A stretch of DNA of 64,000 bases from Gemmatimonadota bacterium. GTDB lineage: Bacteria; Gemmatimonadota; Gemmatimonadetes; Longimicrobiales; Gaopeijiaceae. The notes under the pieces were generated by a model that did no database searches, was not told where the DNA came from, and worked only from the letters and a program-made list of their open reading frames with translations. Position 1 is the stretch's first letter, and each line of letters starts with the position of its first letter. Below are positions 10,268 to 18,246 of the stretch, piece by piece. The stretch covers positions 1-64,000 of the forward strand of contig JAOTVA010000007.1 in assembly GCA_029863645.1 (NCBI GenBank). The letters are read 5' to 3'. Position numbers and translations under genes: made by a program.

Positions 10268-11187
10268 CGCTCGTCGCTGGGGTCGATGGAGGCGGGACGC
10301 ATGCCCGCGCCGTCATCGTCGACGAGCGTGGCCAGGAAGTCGCCCGCGCCGAAGTGCCTGGCGCTGTCGCGAGCGCCGAATTTCCAGAACGAGCAGCGCT
10401 GTATGTGTCCCGGGCCGTGCACGCCGCGGCAGAGCGCGCCGGAGTCGAACTTCCGCTGGCGTTCTTGTGGGCTGGTCTCGCCGGCGCGGGCGCGCAGGCT
10501 GCCAGGTCAGCGGTTGCCGGCGAGCTCGGGTCGGCCGCCCTGGCGGACCGAGTCGTGGTGGGGACCGATGTCGAAGCTGCGTTCCACGACGCGTTCGGCG
10601 AGGAGGCTGGGATCCTCCTGATTGCCGGGACGGGATCCATCGCGTGGGCCCGCGACCTGGCCGGAGTGGTGGTCAGGGTCGGTGGCTGGGGCGAGCGGCT
10701 GGGCGATGAGGGGAGCGGCTTCGCGATCGGTTCGGGGGCGTTGCGAGCCGTGGCTCGCGCGCACGACCGTCGGGGGCCGGAGACGGCGCTCCGCGACTCG
10801 CTCCTGGCGCATCTGGCCCTCGGCGGACCCCAGGATCTGGACTCGTGGTGGGAGGACGCGACCAAGCGAGACGTGGCGGCCCTGGCGCCCCTCGTGGCCC
10901 GGGCCAGCGCAGAGGGCGATGCGGTGGCCAGAGACCTCCTTGCCACGGCCGTGTCCGATCTCATAGCTCATATCAGCGCCGTGCTGGATGGCTCGGATCA
11001 GTGGCCGGAGGCAGCGCCGCTCGTTCTCTGGGGTGGCCTCATCAGCGACGGAGGGCCCCTTCGGGACGCGCTAGTCGGAGCGGTTTCTAGCCTGCCGGTT
11101 CGGCTGGAGTCGCGCGAGGTGGATCCGCCGATGGGCGCCGCGAACATGGCGCTCGCCGCGCTGGCGGAGTCGCCCAGCACAGGCTGA
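10264..11187 (+). CDS. BadF/BadG/NAGK-type ATPase, probable amino-sugar kinase
   Basis: A 307-residue cytoplasmic kinase of the ASKHA superfamily. The start GTG at 10264 (GTGA overlap with the transporter stop) leads straight into the phosphate-1 loop GVDGGGTHARAVIVD. The phosphate-2 region reads LLIAGTGSIAWARD and is followed by GGWGERLGDEGSGFAIG, a block typical of N-acetylglucosamine kinases and MurK-like enzymes. It would phosphorylate the sugar imported by the adjacent SSS transporter, feeding GlcNAc-6-P or MurNAc phosphate into recycling. No MurQ etherase or NagA is visible in this window, so later steps must be encoded elsewhere. It closes the operon. Confidence 0.88.
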   Translation: MTLVAGVDGGGTHARAVIVDERGQEVARAEVPGAVASAEFPERAALYVSRAVHAAAERAGVELPLAFLWAGLAGAGAQAARSAVAGELGSAALADRVVVGTDVEAAFHDAFGEEAGILLIAGTGSIAWARDLAGVVVRVGGWGERLGDEGSGFAIGSGALRAVARAHDRRGPETALRDSLLAHLALGGPQDLDSWWEDATKRDVAALAPLVARASAEGDAVARDLLATAVSDLIAHISAVLDGSDQWPEAAPLVLWGGLISDGGPLRDALVGAVSSLPVRLESREVDPPMGAANMALAALAESPSTG

Positions 11188-11230
11188 CGCCCGGTGCGTT
11201 GCCGAAACGGCAGCCACCTAGAGGTCACGA

Positions 11231-11254
11231 TGTCAATCTGACAGACCATCGGTC
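11231..11254. promoter_or_regulatory. Pair of adjacent short palindromes upstream of hsp20
   Basis: Two perfect inverted repeats sit side by side with the same ATC centre: TGTCA-ATC-TGACA at 11231-11243 and GACC-ATC-GGTC at 11244-11254. They lie 125-150 bp before the Hsp20 start, in the only intergenic gap on that side. They do not match the CIRCE or HAIR heat-shock operators. A regulator site is plausible but unproven. Confidence 0.3.
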
Positions 11255-11377
11255 TCATAACTCGTTGTACACGTTCACTTTGACAGGTCTTGTGGCCCTG
11301 TGGATGGCACGCGGGTTGCTTCGTTAGAGGGCACAGGTTCACCGATCTCTGTTTGACTAACCAACCCGGAGGCTGAA

Positions 11378-11836
11378 ATGGCCATCGTCAAGTATCCCTT
11401 CCGCAATGCCGTGTACTCCCCGTGGCGCGATCTGGACGACGTGTCCAACCGGCTGGCCCGGTTGTTCGACGACTCATCGCTCCGCCGCAGCGAAGGGACA
11501 CTCTGGTCGCCGCCGGTTGCTGTCTCTGAGACTGCAGACGAGCTGATCTTCTCGGCAGAGCTCCCTGGGCTCACCGAGGAGGACGTGACGATCGAGCTCG
11601 AGAACGACGTCCTTACCATCAGCGGCCAGAAGACAGAGCAGCGTACCGAGGGAGACGAGGAGCGGAACTACCATCTCTGGGAGCGCTCCTACGGCGCGTT
11701 CCGGCGGTCGTTCTCACTACCGCGCGCCGTCGACGGCGCGGATGCGAGGGCCCACTTCGACAAGGGCATCCTCGAGATCAGGCTGCCCAAGGCTGCCGAG
11801 GCCAAGGGCCGCAAGATCGAGATCTCCAAGAGCTAG
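11378..11836 (+). CDS. Small heat-shock protein, Hsp20/alpha-crystallin family
   Basis: ATP-independent holdase chaperone that binds unfolding proteins in the cytoplasm. The 152 residues comprise an N-terminal arm (YSPWRDLDDVSNRLARLF), an alpha-crystallin domain from about residue 45 (PPVAVSETADELIFSAELPG) with IELENDVLTISGQK, YGAFRRSFSLP and FDKGILEIRLPK, and a short tail. The tail has an I-E-I variant of the I-x-I motif that docks on neighbouring subunits. An AACCCGGAGG Shine-Dalgarno precedes the ATG. It is a single gene flanked by a 190-bp upstream gap and a strong downstream hairpin. Confidence 0.95.
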   Translation: MAIVKYPFRNAVYSPWRDLDDVSNRLARLFDDSSLRRSEGTLWSPPVAVSETADELIFSAELPGLTEEDVTIELENDVLTISGQKTEQRTEGDEERNYHLWERSYGAFRRSFSLPRAVDGADARAHFDKGILEIRLPKAAEAKGRKIEISKS

Positions 11837-11879
11837 GAGGTCCTGGGGGTACGGACCGCGTTTGCGGACCGGTCGCGAC

Positions 11880-11903
11880 GGGTCCGGGCGAGAGCCCGGG
11901 CCC
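11880..11903 (+). terminator. Strong GC hairpin after hsp20
   Basis: A 10-bp stem (GGGTCCGGGC pairing with GCCCGGGCCC, one G-U pair) closes a GAGA tetraloop 44 bases after the Hsp20 stop. The following bases are not T-rich, so it may act as a weak intrinsic terminator or as a 3' stabilising structure. Confidence 0.45.
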
Positions 11904-11919
11904 GTTCTGGTCCCCCGAG

Positions 11920-12207
11920 TTGCGTATCCGCTGCGGCCTCTCCAGGTTTCGGAGCGTCGATCCTGGAGGAAGCCATGCGCCAGCAGAGCGGCGCCTCCGC
12001 ACGTTTCCTTGCGGGGCCGTGTCGTACGTGCTGCGGCCGGGAAGCGGCACGGTCACCGGTGATGTCGTGGCCACCGTGCTGGAAGGGAGGCGGGTCGAGC
12101 AATGTCTCCGGCGGGGAGTGAACGGAACCTGCCTGCAGAGCCACATGACGGTGGTCACCCGTTCGGCACGGAAGGAAGCCAGGCTACGAGTGCGTGAGCT
12201 GGACTGA
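11920..12207 (+). CDS. Doubtful small open frame in the 11837-12211 gap
   Basis: The 375 bases between hsp20 and the inositol-phosphatase-like gene contain no recognisable gene. This 95-codon frame (TTG start; a GTG at 12019 would give a 62-residue version) has GC-rich third positions like its neighbours, ends convergently 4 bases from the next gene, and encodes a basic C terminus (SHMTVVTRSARKEARLRV). There is no family match, no clear Shine-Dalgarno and no signal peptide. It may be a decayed gene or chance. Confidence 0.25.
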   Translation: MRIRCGLSRFRSVDPGGSHAPAERRLRTFPCGAVSYVLRPGSGTVTGDVVATVLEGRRVEQCLRRGVNGTCLQSHMTVVTRSARKEARLRVRELD

Positions 12208-12211
12208 CCGC

Positions 12212-13090
12212 TCAGCCCCGGAGCACCGCCATGAGTTGCTCCAACATCTCCTGGCTGTTCGCCCCTCGCACCGGCCCCTCTGCCAGCGCGAGCGCGCCAC
12301 CTTCGGGGCCGACGATCACCCCGCCCGCCTCTTTGACGAGGACGACTCCCGCCGCAAAGTCCCACGGCATGAGGACTTCCTCCCAGAAAGCGTCGAGGGA
12401 CCCCTGGGCGAGATAGCAGAGGTCGAGCGCCGCGGAGCCGCCCCTACGCGCGCCCGAGGCGGCACGAAGTACGCGGTCGAGTTGTCCGAGATACTCATGG
12501 AGCACCTCGACCTTCTTGAAAGGGAAGCCGGTTCCGACCAATGCGTCGCGGAGCCGACTGTACGTGGAGACCCGGATAGGCCGACCGTCCTTGTAGGCTC
12601 CCTCGCCTTCGGCGGCCCACCAGCGCTCGCCCGACGAGCCGGACACGACCGCTCCGGCGATCAGTTGGCCGTCTGAGGCGACAGCCACCGACGCGCAGTA
12701 GAGTGGGTGGCCGTGGAGAAAGTTCGCAGTGCCGTCGAGCGGGTCGACGATCCACAGTGGGCGCCCGTCCCACGACTCGAGCTGTTCAGACACGGTTCCC
12801 GCCCCCTCCTCGGCGAGGATCGCATGCTTCGGGTGCCGCTCGGCGATGACCCGGAGGGCGGCTGCCTGCGCGTCCAGGTCCGTTTGGGACACGTAGTCGG
12901 CGCGGGACTTTTCGGTGGCACGAAGGAGCGAAACGCTTTGCGCGTCCCTTCGGTGAATCCGCACTGCGGCCTCGGCGGCCGCGAGGGCCGTACTGACGAG
13001 TGGATTCAAGGAGGGACGCTCGAGATCGAGGTGCCACGCCGGTCGGGGGGCCGCTAAGTTAGCGGGCCTCTCGTTCCGGCCCCAACCCAC
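12212..13090 (-). CDS. Inositol monophosphatase family phosphatase
   Basis: Mg2+/Li+-sensitive phosphatase fold. Motif A WIVDPLDGTANFLHG (about residues 113-127) and motif B WDFAAGVVLVKEAGG (near the C terminus) supply the metal-binding Asp residues, and LAEEG upstream supplies the metal-binding Glu. Family substrates include inositol-1-phosphate, 3'-phosphoadenosine 5'-phosphate, fructose-1,6-bisphosphate and histidinol phosphate; the sequence does not decide between them. The long frame begins at a GTG at 13090, only 8 bp from trpS. A start further in, for example the TTG in the SLNPLVS segment, is more likely because family homology begins there and room is needed for the trpS promoter. 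Confidence 0.88.
   Translation of the reverse strand: MGWGRNERPANLAAPRPAWHLDLERPSLNPLVSTALAAAEAAVRIHRRDAQSVSLLRATEKSRADYVSQTDLDAQAAALRVIAERHPKHAILAEEGAGTVSEQLESWDGRPLWIVDPLDGTANFLHGHPLYCASVAVASDGQLIAGAVVSGSSGERWWAAEGEGAYKDGRPIRVSTYSRLRDALVGTGFPFKKVEVLHEYLGQLDRVLRAASGARRGGSAALDLCYLAQGSLDAFWEEVLMPWDFAAGVVLVKEAGGVIVGPEGGALALAEGPVRGANSQEMLEQLMAVLRG
13051..13065. promoter_or_regulatory. Perfect palindrome in the trpS / IMPase divergent region
   Basis: CCGCTAA-G-TTAGCGG, 7-bp arms around one base, lies 34 bp upstream of the trpS ATG. It falls within the unlikely N-terminal extension of the divergent phosphatase frame. It could be an operator for either gene; no matching known box is recognised. 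Confidence 0.35.
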
Positions 13091-13098
13091 CTGACCGC

Positions 13099-14118
13099 AT
13101 GAGCAAGACCGACCGCGCCGGCCGCAAGAAGCGCGTCTTCAGCGGCATGCAGCCGTCCGGTGAGGCGCATCTCGGAAACTACCTCGGGGCGCTCAGGCCC
13201 TGGGTGGAGTTGCAGTCCGAGTACGACTGTGTCTTCTGCATCGTCGACGACCACGCCATCACGGCCGGCGGCGATCCGGCCGAGATGCCAGCCAACGTCA
13301 TGGACCTCGCGGTGTCCTTTCTCGCGGTCGGGCTCGATCCGGAGAAGGCGATCATCTTCGTCCAGTCGGACGTGCATGAACACACCGAGCTGGCCTGGCT
13401 CTTCAACGCAGTCACGCCGGTCGGCGATCTGGAGCGCATGACGCAGTACAAGGACAAGTCTCAGCACTTCGAGTCGATCCCCGCAGGCATTCTGAACTAT
13501 CCGATCCTCCAGGCCGCCGACATCCTCCTCTACAAGGGGGAGGCCGTCCCGGTCGGAGAGGACCAGCGCCAACACCTCGAGCTGACGCGTGACATCGCTC
13601 GAAAATTCAATGCCACATATGGGGACACGTTTCCCGAGACCGAAGCGCTGATCGACAAAGGCGTCGGGCGAATCCTCGGGCTCGACGGCAACGCGAAGAT
13701 GAGCAAGTCGCTCGGCAATACGGTCGGGATCCTCGCCGAGCCGGACGCGGTGTGGGATCGCGTGCGCACCGCGGTCACCGACCCGCAACGCATCAGGCGC
13801 GACGACCCCGGTCGCCCTGAGATCTGCAACGTCTTCACGTTACACGGACACTTCACGGATGACGCTACGCGCGCCGACATCGAGGCGAAGTGCCGGGCCG
13901 CCGAGATCGGTTGCGTGGACTGCAAGCGCATCCTCTCGGACAATATCGCTGACGCGTTCGCGCCGTTCCGGGATCGGGCCGCGCACTTCCGCGCCCATCC
14001 CGAGGACGTTCGGAAGGTGCTCGACGACGGGGCTGAACGGGCCAGGGGCATCGCTCGCGAAACGATGACCGAGGTGCGCCGGAAGATGGGCCTCGACTGG
14101 CGCAGCGCGATTATTTGA
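13099..14118 (+). CDS. trpS: Tryptophanyl-tRNA synthetase
   Basis: Class Ic aminoacyl-tRNA synthetase charging tRNA-Trp in the cytoplasm. The length (339 residues) is normal for bacterial TrpRS. The N-terminal SGMQPSGEAHLGNYLGAL segment carries the HIGH-equivalent (HLGN), and NAKMSKSLGN (about residue 200) is the KMSKS loop. The intervening VGEDQRQHLELTRDIARKFN block is also conserved. The ATG at 13099 is the natural start, a few bases before the SGMQPSG block. It is a monocistronic gene facing the divergent phosphatase; 62 bp separate it from pilT. Confidence 0.96.
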   Translation: MSKTDRAGRKKRVFSGMQPSGEAHLGNYLGALRPWVELQSEYDCVFCIVDDHAITAGGDPAEMPANVMDLAVSFLAVGLDPEKAIIFVQSDVHEHTELAWLFNAVTPVGDLERMTQYKDKSQHFESIPAGILNYPILQAADILLYKGEAVPVGEDQRQHLELTRDIARKFNATYGDTFPETEALIDKGVGRILGLDGNAKMSKSLGNTVGILAEPDAVWDRVRTAVTDPQRIRRDDPGRPEICNVFTLHGHFTDDATRADIEAKCRAAEIGCVDCKRILSDNIADAFAPFRDRAAHFRAHPEDVRKVLDDGAERARGIARETMTEVRRKMGLDWRSAII

Positions 14119-14180
14119 ATCGCGTTCGCTGCTCGTCGCACCTATTTTCGGGTATCGCTTAAGGATTCCGGAGGAGCACC

Positions 14181-15323
14181 ATGCAGGAACTGTTCAAGGC
14201 AGCCGTCGAGCGCGGCGCCAGCGACATCCACATCAAGGCCGGTGACTTCATGCGGGCCCGGATCCACGGCGTCCTGCAGCCCCTCACCCAGCAGAGGCTT
14301 ACCGTCGAGCAGGTGAAAGGGATCGCGCTGCAGCTGATTCCTCACGAAGAGGACAAGAAGGACTTCGAGAGGCTGCTCGACTATGACTGCTCTTGGGGCA
14401 TCCCCGGTGTGGGTCGCTTCCGCGTCAACATCATGAAGCAACGTGGCTCGCCCATGATCGTGATGCGGGCGATTCCTATCGAGATCCCGTCTGTTGAAGA
14501 CCTGGGTCTTCCTCCGATCATCAACAAGATCGCGGCGGCGGAGCGTGGCTTGATTCTCGTGACGGGGGTGACGGGCTCTGGGAAGAGCTCGACCATGGCC
14601 GCCATGATCAACTGGATCAACCGAAACAAGCAACTTCACGTGGTCACGCTCGAGAACCCGATCGAGTTCTTGCATCGTGACAACGAGTCGTCCATTACAC
14701 AGCGCGACATCGGCACCGACACCGACTCGTTCGCAACGGGGCTCCGGTCCGTACTCCGGCAGGACCCGGACGTGATCCTAATCGGTGAGATGCGAGACAA
14801 GATCACCATCGAGACCGCGCTCAAGGCCGCCGAGACCGGGCACCTGGTCATCTCGACGCTGCATACCAAGAACGCCGTCCAGACCATCTCGCGCATCATC
14901 GCGGTCTTCGAGCCCAGCGAGCAGGAAATGATCCGCGTGCGTCTTTCGGAGTCGCTTCAGGCGGTGGTGTCCCAGCGTCTCGTGCAGCGCACCGAGGGTG
15001 GCCGCGTCGCCACCGTGGAGGTGATGATCATGACTGCGACGATCCGCGATTGCGTCCGCGACCAGGACCGCATGGAGGAGATCGGCGACCTCATCGAGGA
15101 AGGCCGAGAGCACTACGGCTCGCAGAGCTTCGACCAGCACCTCCAGGAGCTGGTACAGAGCAAGGAGGTCGCGTTCGAGGTCGCCAAGGCCGCCGCGAAC
15201 AACCCGGCCGATTTCGACCTCAAGATGAACATGTTCGGCGACCCGCGGTCTCAGCAGGGCGGATCGCGCACGGGCGGGACACAGGATCTGGCCGACGAAA
15301 TGACTAAGATGATGGGCCGCTGA
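14181..15323 (+). CDS. pilT: Type IV pilus retraction ATPase, PilT family
   Basis: Hexameric secretion ATPase that disassembles type IV pili for twitching motility. The 380 residues show the N-terminal SDIHIKAGDFMRARIHG domain, Walker A GVTGSGKSS (about 130-138), Asp box, Walker B VILIGEMRD, and His box HLVISTLHT. The C-terminal segment differs from PilT proper in length and has an extra tail ending GGTQDLADEMTKMMGR, so PilU is an alternative assignment. GGAGG precedes the ATG. No pilus assembly genes are nearby. The stop is followed immediately by the DapA-like gene (TTG start 1 base later), suggesting cotranscription. Confidence 0.92.
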   Translation: MQELFKAAVERGASDIHIKAGDFMRARIHGVLQPLTQQRLTVEQVKGIALQLIPHEEDKKDFERLLDYDCSWGIPGVGRFRVNIMKQRGSPMIVMRAIPIEIPSVEDLGLPPIINKIAAAERGLILVTGVTGSGKSSTMAAMINWINRNKQLHVVTLENPIEFLHRDNESSITQRDIGTDTDSFATGLRSVLRQDPDVILIGEMRDKITIETALKAAETGHLVISTLHTKNAVQTISRIIAVFEPSEQEMIRVRLSESLQAVVSQRLVQRTEGGRVATVEVMIMTATIRDCVRDQDRMEEIGDLIEEGREHYGSQSFDQHLQELVQSKEVAFEVAKAAANNPADFDLKMNMFGDPRSQQGGSRTGGTQDLADEMTKMMGR

Positions 15324-15324
15324 G

Positions 15325-16236
15325 TTGGGCCTGAACCTCGGCGGGACCTTCCTTCCCGTCACCACGCCGTTCGATCCCGTCACGGGCGACATCGACGTCG
15401 TCGCCTTCCGGTCCAATCTGAGGCACTGGTTCGAGAGCCCCATAAGGGGTGTCCTCATTGCCGGCACGACCGGCGAGTCGGTGCTCCTGGACGAGGCGGA
15501 ACGTCAGGTCCTCCTCGAGGCTGCCGCCGACGTGGTCCCTGAAGATGCGCTCATCATCGTGGGCACCGGAGTCGAGTCGACCCGGGGCACCGTCGAGCTC
15601 TCTCGCCGAGCTGGGGCGGCGGGTGCCGATGCCGTACTGGTTCAGCCGCCCGTGTTCTTCAAGGGGGCGATGACGCCGGAGGTGTTGGCTAGGCACTACA
15701 AAGAGATCGCCGATGCTTCCCCCGTGCCGGTCCTGGTCTATCAGGTGCCGCTACGCATGAGCACGCTGGACCTGCCGACTGGGCTCGTCGAAGAGCTGTC
15801 CCGTCACCCGAACATCGTGGGCATCAAGGACTCTCGCGGTAAGCTGGACCTGGTAGGCGAACTGGTTCAGCACTCCGCGGACGACTTCCAGGTGCTCGTG
15901 GGGAGTGGTGCACTGCTCTACGCCGCGCTCGAGACGGGGGCGGTGGGTGGGATCGTGGCGGTCGGACTTCTCGCGACCGCGGGTGCGGCGGAGATCACTA
16001 TGGCGTACCGCGAAGGCAGGGTCGCCGACGCAGGTCGCATCCAGGAGCGCATCGCTCCGGTCCACCAATCCATCGTCGCTCAGATGGGCGTGCCCGGGGT
16101 CAAAGCCGCCCTCGATCTACTGGGACTCCGCGGTGGAGACCCACGCGCTCCTCTGTCCAAGGCGTCCGAATCCAAGGTCGAGGAGATACGTGAGATCCTC
16201 GCGACGGCGGGCCTCCTCACGCTCGCTCGCGTTTGA
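15325..16236 (+). CDS. DapA-like aldolase (dihydrodipicolinate synthase family)
   Basis: Class I aldolase TIM barrel of 303 residues, normal for the DHDPS/N-acetylneuraminate lyase family. Schiff-base lysine is Lys168 in GIKDSRG; the conserved tyrosine is Tyr139 in YQVPLR, and GTTGES binds the pyruvate carboxylate. True DapA usually reads YNVPxRT at the tyrosine, so Gln140 and Leu143 here leave room for another pyruvate-dependent lyase. Lysine/diaminopimelate synthesis remains the most likely role. The TTG start at 15325 follows the pilT stop by one base. No other lysine genes are adjacent. A terminator hairpin lies downstream, before purA. Confidence 0.82.
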   Translation: MGLNLGGTFLPVTTPFDPVTGDIDVVAFRSNLRHWFESPIRGVLIAGTTGESVLLDEAERQVLLEAAADVVPEDALIIVGTGVESTRGTVELSRRAGAAGADAVLVQPPVFFKGAMTPEVLARHYKEIADASPVPVLVYQVPLRMSTLDLPTGLVEELSRHPNIVGIKDSRGKLDLVGELVQHSADDFQVLVGSGALLYAALETGAVGGIVAVGLLATAGAAEITMAYREGRVADAGRIQERIAPVHQSIVAQMGVPGVKAALDLLGLRGGDPRAPLSKASESKVEEIREILATAGLLTLARV

Positions 16237-16260
16237 TGGGCGAGATGACCCGGGATTTCG

Positions 16261-16289
16261 TTGACACTCCCTTGAGGCGCGCCTAGCTT
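16261..16289 (+). promoter_or_regulatory. Predicted sigma-70-type promoter for purA
   Basis: TTGACA (16261-16266), a 17-bp spacer and TAGCTT (16284-16289). The same -10 hexamer and spacing occur before ffh. The predicted transcript would begin about 16296, upstream of the hairpin at 16311-16344, which would then be in the purA leader. Confidence 0.5.
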
Positions 16290-16310
16290 TTCCCGAAGGA
16301 TACGGCAGCC

Positions 16311-16349
16311 AACGGGCCCGTCCCCCACCGGGGACCGGCCCGTTTTCTA
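16311..16349 (+). terminator. Intrinsic terminator-like hairpin between dapA-like gene and purA
   Basis: The outer stem AACGGGCC (16311-16318) pairs with GGCCCGTT (16337-16344). The inner stem GTCCCC (16320-16325) pairs with GGGGAC (16330-16335) around a CACC loop. A T-rich run follows directly. It has the form of a Rho-independent terminator 75 bp after the aldolase stop and ends 19 bp before purA. Confidence 0.75.
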
Positions 16350-16362
16350 TTTTGGGGAACTC

Positions 16363-17646
16363 ATGCCTGAGCAAGGTGCGTGCACTGTCGTCGTCGGCTG
16401 CCAGTGGGGCGACGAGGGGAAGGGGAAGATCGTCGACGTTTTAGCGGAGAACGTCGATATCGTGGCCCGCTATCAGGGCGGTGCCAATGCCGGCCACACG
16501 GTTCACGTAGGCGACGGGCAATTCGTCCTGCATCAGATCCCGTCGGGCATTCTGCATTCAGGTCGGCGCTGCCTGCTGGGCAACGGGGTTGTGCTCGATG
16601 TCCTGCAGTTCTTCGAGGAATACGACGCTCTCCTCGACAGGGGCATCGACATCAAAGGCAGGGTCGGCGTGAGCTACCGGGCGCAGCTCTTGATGCCGTA
16701 CCACAGGTATCTCGACAAGGCGGTCGAAGACTCGGCGGTCACCAAGATCGGTACTACGGGACGCGGCATAGGGCCGGCGTACGAGGACAAGGCCGGTCGG
16801 CGCGGTGTGCGGGTGGCGGACCTGCTGGCCCCGGAGCGGTTCGCCAAGCGGGTCGACGCGGCCAAAGCGCGAGTTTGCGGCAGGCTCGAGGAGTTGGGCG
16901 CGGGCACGGAGGAGCTGGACCGCGCCATGGATGCCACGTTTGCGCTCGGGGACCGGCTGCTCGCGCTCGCGGCGGACGTCGGCAAAGAGATCAGCGCCGC
17001 GTTGGCAGGGGGCCGGAGCGTCCTGCTCGAGGGAGCGCAGGGCACCGCGCTCGACCTCGACCACGGCACTTATCCGTTCGTCACGTCGTCGAACACCACG
17101 GCGGGAGCCGCGGCGATCGGCACCGGAATCGGGCCCACCTCGATCACCGATGTGATCGGGGTCGTCAAGGCGTATACGACTCGGGTGGGGGAGGGCCCAC
17201 TGCCCAGCGCATTCGAGCCCGAGATGGACGAGCACGTGCGTAAGCTCGGCGGTGAGTTCGGAGCCACCACTGGCCGCCCGCGGCGGTGTGGTTGGTTCGA
17301 CGCGGTACTCACGCGGTATGCGTCCCAGGTGAACGGGCTGACCGGAATCGCGGTTACGAAGCTCGATGTGCTCGACACGCTTCCGGAGTTGAAGATCGCC
17401 ACGGGGTACCGCATGCCGTCGGGCAAGGTGCGAGAGTTCTTCCCGGCGGACACCTGGTCCCTGTCGGAGATCGAGCCCGTCTACGAGACGCTTCCGGGCT
17501 GGCAGGCCCCGACGACTGAGGCCCGCAAGCTGGACGACCTACCGCGAAACGCGCGCTCCTACCTCGACCGGATCGAGGAGCTGACGAACGCCCCCGTGCG
17601 CTGGGTTTCGGTCGGCACTCAGAGAAGTCAGATCATCCCAGTTTGA
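16363..17646 (+). CDS. purA: Adenylosuccinate synthetase
   Basis: Joins IMP and aspartate using GTP to make adenylosuccinate, the first committed step to AMP. The 427 residues match the family. GCQWGDEGKGKIVD at the N terminus is the GTP-binding P-loop with its catalytic Asp. NAGHTV supplies the catalytic His, and GTTGRGIGPAYEDK, VLLEGAQGTALDLDHGTYPFVTSSN, TTRVGEGPLPSAFEPE and TGRPRRCGWFD are all present. The ATG lies 19 bp after the hairpin described separately. It is convergent with a small membrane protein gene. Confidence 0.97.
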   Translation: MPEQGACTVVVGCQWGDEGKGKIVDVLAENVDIVARYQGGANAGHTVHVGDGQFVLHQIPSGILHSGRRCLLGNGVVLDVLQFFEEYDALLDRGIDIKGRVGVSYRAQLLMPYHRYLDKAVEDSAVTKIGTTGRGIGPAYEDKAGRRGVRVADLLAPERFAKRVDAAKARVCGRLEELGAGTEELDRAMDATFALGDRLLALAADVGKEISAALAGGRSVLLEGAQGTALDLDHGTYPFVTSSNTTAGAAAIGTGIGPTSITDVIGVVKAYTTRVGEGPLPSAFEPEMDEHVRKLGGEFGATTGRPRRCGWFDAVLTRYASQVNGLTGIAVTKLDVLDTLPELKIATGYRMPSGKVREFFPADTWSLSEIEPVYETLPGWQAPTTEARKLDDLPRNARSYLDRIEELTNAPVRWVSVGTQRSQIIPV

Positions 17647-17678
17647 GGTACCGTTTGAACCGGTGACCGAAGGCTTCC

Positions 17679-18083
17679 CTACAGAAGTCCGACCACCGTT
17701 CCGACCACCAAGGCGATCCCCGCCAAGAGCGTCGGGAGCAGCGCGAGCCCGACGGAAAACGTGAGCCCCATGCGGTAGAGCATGGGACCGGTCGGTAGGA
17801 CCTGGCGGCCCCACAACGTTTGGATGAGCAGCTCCGTGAGCGGCCCTAGCAGGTAGCAGATGTTCGCCGCCGTGCCGAAGACAATCGGCACGATCCAGAA
17901 TTCGCCCCTCGGCACACCGGCCCCGAGCATAAGGGATACCAGGCTGACGGCACCGATCGAGACAAGGCCTGCCGCGCCCACGAACGCGTTGTAGGCCAGG
18001 CGGCGCCGCTCCCACCAGGTGACGATGGCCCCGGTGGTCCGCCGCGCGGGCGCCGGGAAGAGGAACTCCGTAAGCGTATTCAT
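17679..18083 (-). CDS. Small integral membrane protein, unknown function
   Basis: 134 residues with about four hydrophobic helices (residues roughly 30-52, 62-84, 100-118 and 118-134) after a cationic N terminus (ARRTTGAIVTWWERRRLAYN). No family is recognised. Codon use matches the neighbours, the start ATG is clear, and the frame fills the purA-ffh gap, so it is probably real. The A/T-rich stretch at 18133-18147 upstream could be its promoter region. Confidence 0.65.
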   Translation of the reverse strand: MNTLTEFLFPAPARRTTGAIVTWWERRRLAYNAFVGAAGLVSIGAVSLVSLMLGAGVPRGEFWIVPIVFGTAANICYLLGPLTELLIQTLWGRQVLPTGPMLYRMGLTFSVGLALLPTLLAGIALVVGTVVGLL

Positions 18084-18191
18084 GCGCTAGGTCCGTATGG
18101 GGGTCTCCGACGCCATCCTGGCGCCCCTCAGCTGATATATAAAGTACTCTGCTATGCAAAGTCGATGCCACGAATACATCTCCCCGTCGGG

Positions 18192-18220
18192 TTGAGGGGC
18201 TCATGACCCGTCTCTAGCTT
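18192..18220 (+). promoter_or_regulatory. Predicted promoter for ffh
   Basis: TTGAGG (18192-18197), 17-bp spacer, TAGCTT (18215-18220), 26 bp before the ffh ATG. The -10 and spacing equal those of the purA promoter. Confidence 0.45.
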
Positions 18221-18246
18221 TCGGCCCGCCCACGACCAGGGAACGC

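Noticed and set aside
11280-11310. TTGACA upstream of hsp20 as a sigma-70 promoter
   Set aside because: No acceptable -10 hexamer exists 16-18 bp downstream.
13027-13090. N-terminal extension of the inositol-phosphatase-like protein
   Set aside because: It leaves 8 bp to trpS and lies outside the family's usual N terminus; a later start is more likely.
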